From positions 361,161-425,160 of the forward strand of contig VXAZ01008017.1 of assembly GCA_013399875.1 (NCBI GenBank): 64,000 nucleotides of DNA, read 5' to 3'. The translations under genes were made by a program, and so were the position numbers. The number at the start of each line of letters is the position of its first letter. Position 1 is the first letter of the stretch. The DNA is from Gymnorhina tibicen (Eukaryota > Chordata > Aves > Passeriformes > Artamidae). The notes beneath the pieces are model-generated. The model searched no databases, was not told the DNA's origin, and saw only the letters and a program-made list of their open reading frames with translations. This document shows positions 58,801-64,000 of this stretch, piece after piece.

Positions 58801-61800
58801 AAGAATTTAAGTTATGTAAAGAATCTAGTCTAATAACTTCATTTTGGATATATTAAATAAGAAAGTAAGGAAAGTAGTACAATTCTGCTTTGCTTACACT
58901 TGTTAGTCATCTGCAGGACACATACTGGGATGTATGACACAAGTCCAGCTTCTGTTACTAGGTAAATTACTGAAATCTAGGACTGCTGGGAAAGACTCAT
59001 AACTGTTGTGCTACAGAATAAAAGTTTTCTTTCTCTTCTGCTGATCTTGTAATTCTTTTTCAGCTGAAACTCTTCTGTCTTCTTCACCTTACTTTGTACT
59101 TCCCATGTAGTCCTTGTTTTCAATGATAAAACCCACCACCTTTAAAATACATTATTCACAAGGGAACAAAACCAGCAACAAAATCACACAACACTACTTC
59201 TATTATTGGAAATAAACCAAATCTTCCCTCTGCTTGACCCTTACTCCAAGCTATTTTTTTCATGTTCTTCTTTTTCTCTAACAGATCGCTCATGTTTTCA
59301 GGCTATCCACTAGTAATCTCCTTCCCTTTACAGTCTATTGAATCTTTTTCTCCAGTCGGGATGATAGTCCAATCTTTCCATAAAGTGCCAGGGTACCATA
59401 TGACCAGCTCAAAATTATACAAAGTACAATATAAAATTATAAAACAAAATATAATATTTAGTATGTGAATGGAACAAAGTCCATAACCTTAAATAATGCA
59501 TTCTAATCTAATTAAATAATGTAAACTATTATGTATTAAAAAAAAAAAGAGAGAGAAAAAAGGTAATGGCCTACAGATTTTCTAATAACTGAATACCTTA
59601 ATTATGCCTCAGGAAACATTCATACATATATAAAAGATATTTCTTATAAAAAAGAGTTTAAAATACACAAACAGGAATCAGGCAATCTATGTGCATTTAA
59701 CAACCTTTTTAAAAGCTGTTTATCTTGTTCTTTTGAGTTTCAGAAATTAGGAGGTTGGTCCACATGATTTAAACTGTCCGTCAACAGTGTGTACGTATTT
59801 TCATTAATGTAATCTTACCTACTTCCTCAGTCGAGTAGGCTGCCAGTGCCACATACTATAGTGTCCTTTTTCAGCATTTACATTGTATAACAAGAATGTC
59901 CTCTGACATTCTGTATGACTAAACTTAAAAAATGTGTTAATCATAAACGGCTTTTCCTATTGCACAGACTACATGACAATGTCAGATAAATGTTACAGAC
60001 ATGTTTGCTGTGTGCTGCATGTACTGTATTTAAGAGCATATAGAAACCTCACTAAATTGCTTCTATTGCACTGAAACAGTAATTTCAACAGATTAGTCCT
60101 TTCCCTCAGTACAACTCTATGTCTTGCTGCTTATCGTCCTCTCAAGCATATAAACCAGCAGTGCATAATTGATTCCTTCATCTTTTAACAATTAACTCTC
60201 AATACAGCCAGCAAATACACTTTGTTCCAAAATGCAATGTCCAATTCCCTTTCAGTCACATGCTTCAAGATAGCTGCAAAGCAAGGAATACAGAACTGGG
60301 GACCTGTGACATCAGGAGACAGAAAAGGGTCTTTGTCTATATGTCTAGGCACACAGTCACCAGTGACACACTATAGGTGTGGAGCTGCAAGAGAACACCT
60401 GCTTGGACAGAACTAATGTTTTCAGACAACACGTGCAACCTTCCTATGAGAGATACACAGAGGCAGAAAGGATCTAACTGAATACAGGACATTAATCAAA
60501 GTACAGAGAAAAAAAGGTTGGTAAGAAAATATTTTCATTTACCCTTCAGATGCTGGAAAAAGGGCTGAGTATAAACTCATTATAAATTATAATGTCTGCC
60601 TTTCTTTTATAGATAATTTCTTATTATTTACATAAAACAATGTCCACTCTATGCATCTGAAGTCAATTTAGAGATATTCCTTTGTTTGCTTGCATTACAA
60701 TTTTCTGAAGCTCTGCTTCAATCAGAGAAATATCTCAGTCTATTCCTACTAATTATATAGTATGGCGAGTTTCAAATCTCAGATTTTGCAGCCTAGTGGT
60801 TAGATAGCTTTTAGCAAAGGTGGCCTGTTGTTTTACTGAAAAAGCTGGCAGATTACTTGGAAAACAGAATTTTTACCTTATTTCTTGGTAAATGTTTGGG
60901 TTCCCTGTATTTAGAAAAATTCTCCCTGTTTGTCATTATTCATGTGGTTGCCAGAAAATACTGAAAAACAGTCCATTGTGTATTTTGATACCACTGATTA
61001 GTTCCTTTTGAATTTTATTTTAAGTTCAAGTTCTAAAGAGATAGTTAAGAATACTTAGTAAATATTTAAGAATATCAGTTTTCAATAAAAGGAAATGTTT
61101 TCAATCCTTGTGATTGCAGAGGAACAGCTGAAAAAAAAAAAGAAGAACAAAGCAGAGAGAGAAAGTAAACAAAACCCTGCATTTTCCTGCTTTCTGACTC
61201 TATGGCACAAAAAAGCCACAATAAACCAAAACTAGTGAGTTTGGTGACCCATTAATTAATAATTAACTAAACCGAAATTTTGTACTTTCAGATTTCAAAG
61301 CAGAGGTTACGTGGCAATTGTTCAAAACACTAAGTCTTTTAAAATGCCATTTCCATCTTGCGAAGCCCATATGAGGGAAAGTCTTGTAAGCACTTTTAAG
61401 GCCATTGTAATATTAACTATGAGGGCAGTTAGAGAAAGGCTTTGTTTCTGAGGTATTTCAGAGACATCTCAGACCCCTTAGAGAACTGGGACACAACGTA
61501 AACATAGAGGCCAACACATAGGGTGTTTACATTCCCCTGGGACTGGAGAACATTTCTGGACAGTCTTGCTGACTCTTTAACTGACTGGATGATTCTTGTG
61601 CTATTCATGCTCCTGTACATTCCTTGCTTCCCAGAGTTACTCTGCTTGTGCAAGCAAAGCTGCAGACACATAGTAGCTCTGTGTCTGAGGTGGCAGCTCT
61701 GCTGTTCTGCTTTCCTTTTTTCTAAGGGAATAATGCCAGGTCAGAGCCAGACAAGGAAAAAGGGAGTTCCAGCTGACAAGAGCTAGCAGTCAGTTTCCAT

Positions 61801-62002
61801 TAGAATAATACTTCTTTGGCATAGAATGATCTCAACAGATAAACAAATTAGGACCAAGGACTGGAAATAACCAGACTGCCCATTAATTAAAATAAGGCCA
61901 AAGGAATTACTCAGTTATCTCAAGGTAATTGTTCAAATGCACTTTCTAAGACTTCAGAGTAAATTTACCAGAGACAGCACGAGAAAATATCCTAGAGCAT
62001 CC
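58801..62002. other. AT-rich non-coding stretch
   Basis: Nothing recognised. It contains a poly(A) with GA repeats at 59540-59563, an A run at 61130-61143, and TA-rich segments near 59630. Confidence 0.45.
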
Positions 62003-62128
62003 AAGCCTGGATGGAGCTCTCAGCAACCTGGTCCAGTGGGAAGTGTCCCCATCCATGGTAGGGATGTTGGAATTAGATGATGTTTAAGGTCGCTTTCAAC
62101 CCAAAACATTCTATGATTCTGTAATTCT
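62003..62128 (+). mobile_element. CR1 3' tip, plus orientation
   Basis: Carries the last 125 bases of a CR1 copy: AAGCCTGGATGGAGCTCTCA, GCAACCTGGTCCAGTGGGAA, GTCCCCATCCATGG, TTAGATGATGTTTAAGGTCGC and CTTTCAACCCAAAAC. It ends CATTCTATGATTCTGTAATTCT, the octamer tail. The tail variant (ATTCTATG, then ATTCTGTA) differs from the copy at 32.2 kb. Confidence 0.93.
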
Positions 62129-64000
62129 TTATGGACTCATTGGAGTAAGTTTTTTTCTGACCATGCAGAGATAGAAATCTCGGTACACATGCAAACAAAT
62201 TCCACTTTGTGAAACTTGGTGAAGAGAATGCAAAAAAAAATAACGCGATCAGATTTCATACTTTGACGGAGAGCCTCTAAAAAAAAATCAAACGCCACAA
62301 AACAACCAAACAACCAAACCATGCCAGAACTTAACAACACCTCAGTAGGATACAAAGGATTTACTTAGATGGTTTTACCTCCTTGGAAACAACTGGTTTG
62401 CATTTACAGCAAAATCAAGACCTATTTATCTATTAGTGTGGGAATAGTTTTTTTCAAAGTGCTTTGGATTTCTCTAAATTTGAGAAAATATATCATTGTT
62501 CTGAGCAGCCCCCTCATTTGGAGTGCAATCTAAATTCCTGTGTATGTGCTTTTTGTGAACGTTTTGGAGAAACCTCATGAGCAATTATCAAAAGCACGCT
62601 AAGTTGTATTGCCAGGATACTGCAGTCAAAAGCAAGTATCTGTCTTGTCATTCCAGGAATATGGCAGGTGACAGCAGTATGGTTTCTGCACTGCAGCTGG
62701 CTGTAGGACTGTAGTCTCTCTCAGAGAGATGTATGCTCTTTCTCAATAGTCACTCTTTCCTAAAATTCACTCTTTCTCTAAATAGTCCATATTTTCAGTT
62801 TAATTTTCTTTGTTTTCTGCTCCATAAACATTATTTTGCTCAAACAATTCTAAAACAAGGATAGGTGGGCCTTTCCAATCACATTCAAGTGTGAAAAGGG
62901 TGAACAAAACTAATCCTGACACAGCTCCAAGGACTAAACTTTTTTTCCTGTAGCCTGTTATTCTTTCCTTTGTTTTATTCTCCTTTGAGTTCTCACTTAT
63001 ACACCATGGCTATTTTTGACAATAGAAGTAATGTAAGAATGCTAAAAGAAAGCTAGGGTCAGTCTAGCTAGGACCCAGTCTAACATCATCATCCCTTTTG
63101 TTTATTTTCTGTTAAGATTATGTCTATGTGTTTATTGGTTCAGTTTATAAAGTCTGCCAATTTGACTTTGCCCAGAGCTAAACTTACTGTTTGAATTTTT
63201 AGTGAATCTTGCATGCTTGCATGTGGCAAAGAAAGCTGAGTAAAGGTTTCCCTACCACTGACAAGGAGAATTTAATAGCCGTGACACTCAGGATGTCTTC
63301 TGTTTGTGCTCTTGGCTGTTAAACAGTAACATTCTGAGAAAGGCAGAAGGTCAGTAAGGGAGCCATATGAGGTGAAACACAGGGTCTTTTAATGGCACAT
63401 CTATTGTAAGACTAAACTTGCAGTTACTTTCATTTTTTCTTAATATATAAAGATGAAACAATTGACCTGGTAGGTGACACAATGTAATTAAGAAGAATTG
63501 ACAGATCTCAAGGTAACTAAGAATGTCTCTTTACAAATGAAATCTTCAGAAATTGATGGGTTTAAAATTTTTGTTTAGAACATTAAAACATTGTGCATTA
63601 CGTGCACTAACTTCATTTGTATGCTTATATGCAACTAATGCCACAATGCTTTAATTTTTAATCTACTCTTTTACCGATACAGTTCACATGCTTTGTGGTA
63701 CATACAAGATCTTGTTTTCTGCAAGAATTCCACTGAATTTTACAAATACGTTCAAATATTGAATATTGTTAAAAATGTAATCAAGCTTGAGGAATATACC
63801 AAAAGTACAGCTTGTCAGTTAGATACTTCTAAGCTACAGAGTGGAGGCCACCCCATTTAGAAAAACCTCTCAGACTGCTGAAGTGTTCATGAATCCTAGA
63901 TTGTCACCTAAGATGCTCCAAATATTTGTAGTAATCATGGCTGAAACTTTAAAAAGGAGACTGGTCACTGCTACATATATTATGCTGTAGGGATCTTGCA
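62129..64000. other. AT-rich non-coding stretch to the window end
   Basis: No gene, exon or repeat family recognised. Confidence 0.5.

Noticed and set aside
1..64000. CRISPR arrays, bacterial operons, rRNA genes
   Set aside because: Nothing of the kind is visible; the repeats present are vertebrate LINEs, LTRs and simple repeats. tRNA and small RNA genes were not systematically searchable by eye.

Overview
Vertebrate, almost certainly avian, nuclear DNA. The window carries at least a dozen degraded CR1 (chicken repeat 1) LINE copies, most with the 5'-truncated, 3'-anchored structure and several with the short ATTCTRTG-type 3' tails of bird CR1. It also has endogenous-retrovirus LTRs of the kind common in neoavian genomes, opening TGTCMTGGTT and with a TATTAAACTGTT-like poly(A) region. 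A multicopy bird TOPORS-like RING sequence survives as a pseudogene, which makes a passerine or other neoavian bird the best guess. Family assignments come from memory of consensus sequences and translated reading frames, not from a search.

Layout. 1-15.9 kb: AT-rich, apparently non-coding apart from two long CR1 copies in minus orientation (9.4-10.7 and 13.1-14.3 kb), an A/C-only tract at 3.1 kb and a few weak exon-like frames on the minus strand. 15.95-17.0 kb: the only clear CpG island, interrupted by a 15-base assembly gap, with a strong minus-strand splice donor at 16623/16622. It is the best promoter and first-exon candidate, and if it reads leftward then 1-16.6 kb is probably intron 1 or gene body. 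17-36 kb: mostly featureless AT-rich DNA with CR1 fragments, one degenerate LTR (19 kb), a GT microsatellite (26.6 kb) and a long plus-strand CR1 3' end (27.9-28.5 kb). 36-44 kb: a retroelement-dense block with a 400-bp solo-LTR candidate, a CR1 copy with its reverse-transcriptase middle missing and a 26-bp minisatellite in its endonuclease part, and two diverged LTRs of one family 109 bp apart. 44-53 kb: microsatellite beside a second assembly gap, long pyrimidine tract, CR1 fragments and a nearly complete solo LTR (52.5-53.1 kb). 54-58.8 kb: an LTR 3' end, the TOPORS-like pseudogene and a plus-strand CR1 copy. 58.8-64 kb: AT-rich, with one CR1 tail.

No intact protein-coding gene can be supported, and no rRNA, CRISPR array or operon structure was seen; tRNA and small RNAs were not searched systematically. 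The longest open frames either fall in CR1 copies, in the CpG island (where stops are rare), or are unrecognised. I did not find a new biological system. The observations most worth checking are the TOPORS-like pseudogene downstream of an ERV LTR, the CpG-island promoter with its gap, the paired LTRs, the internally deleted CR1 and several exon-like minus-strand frames.
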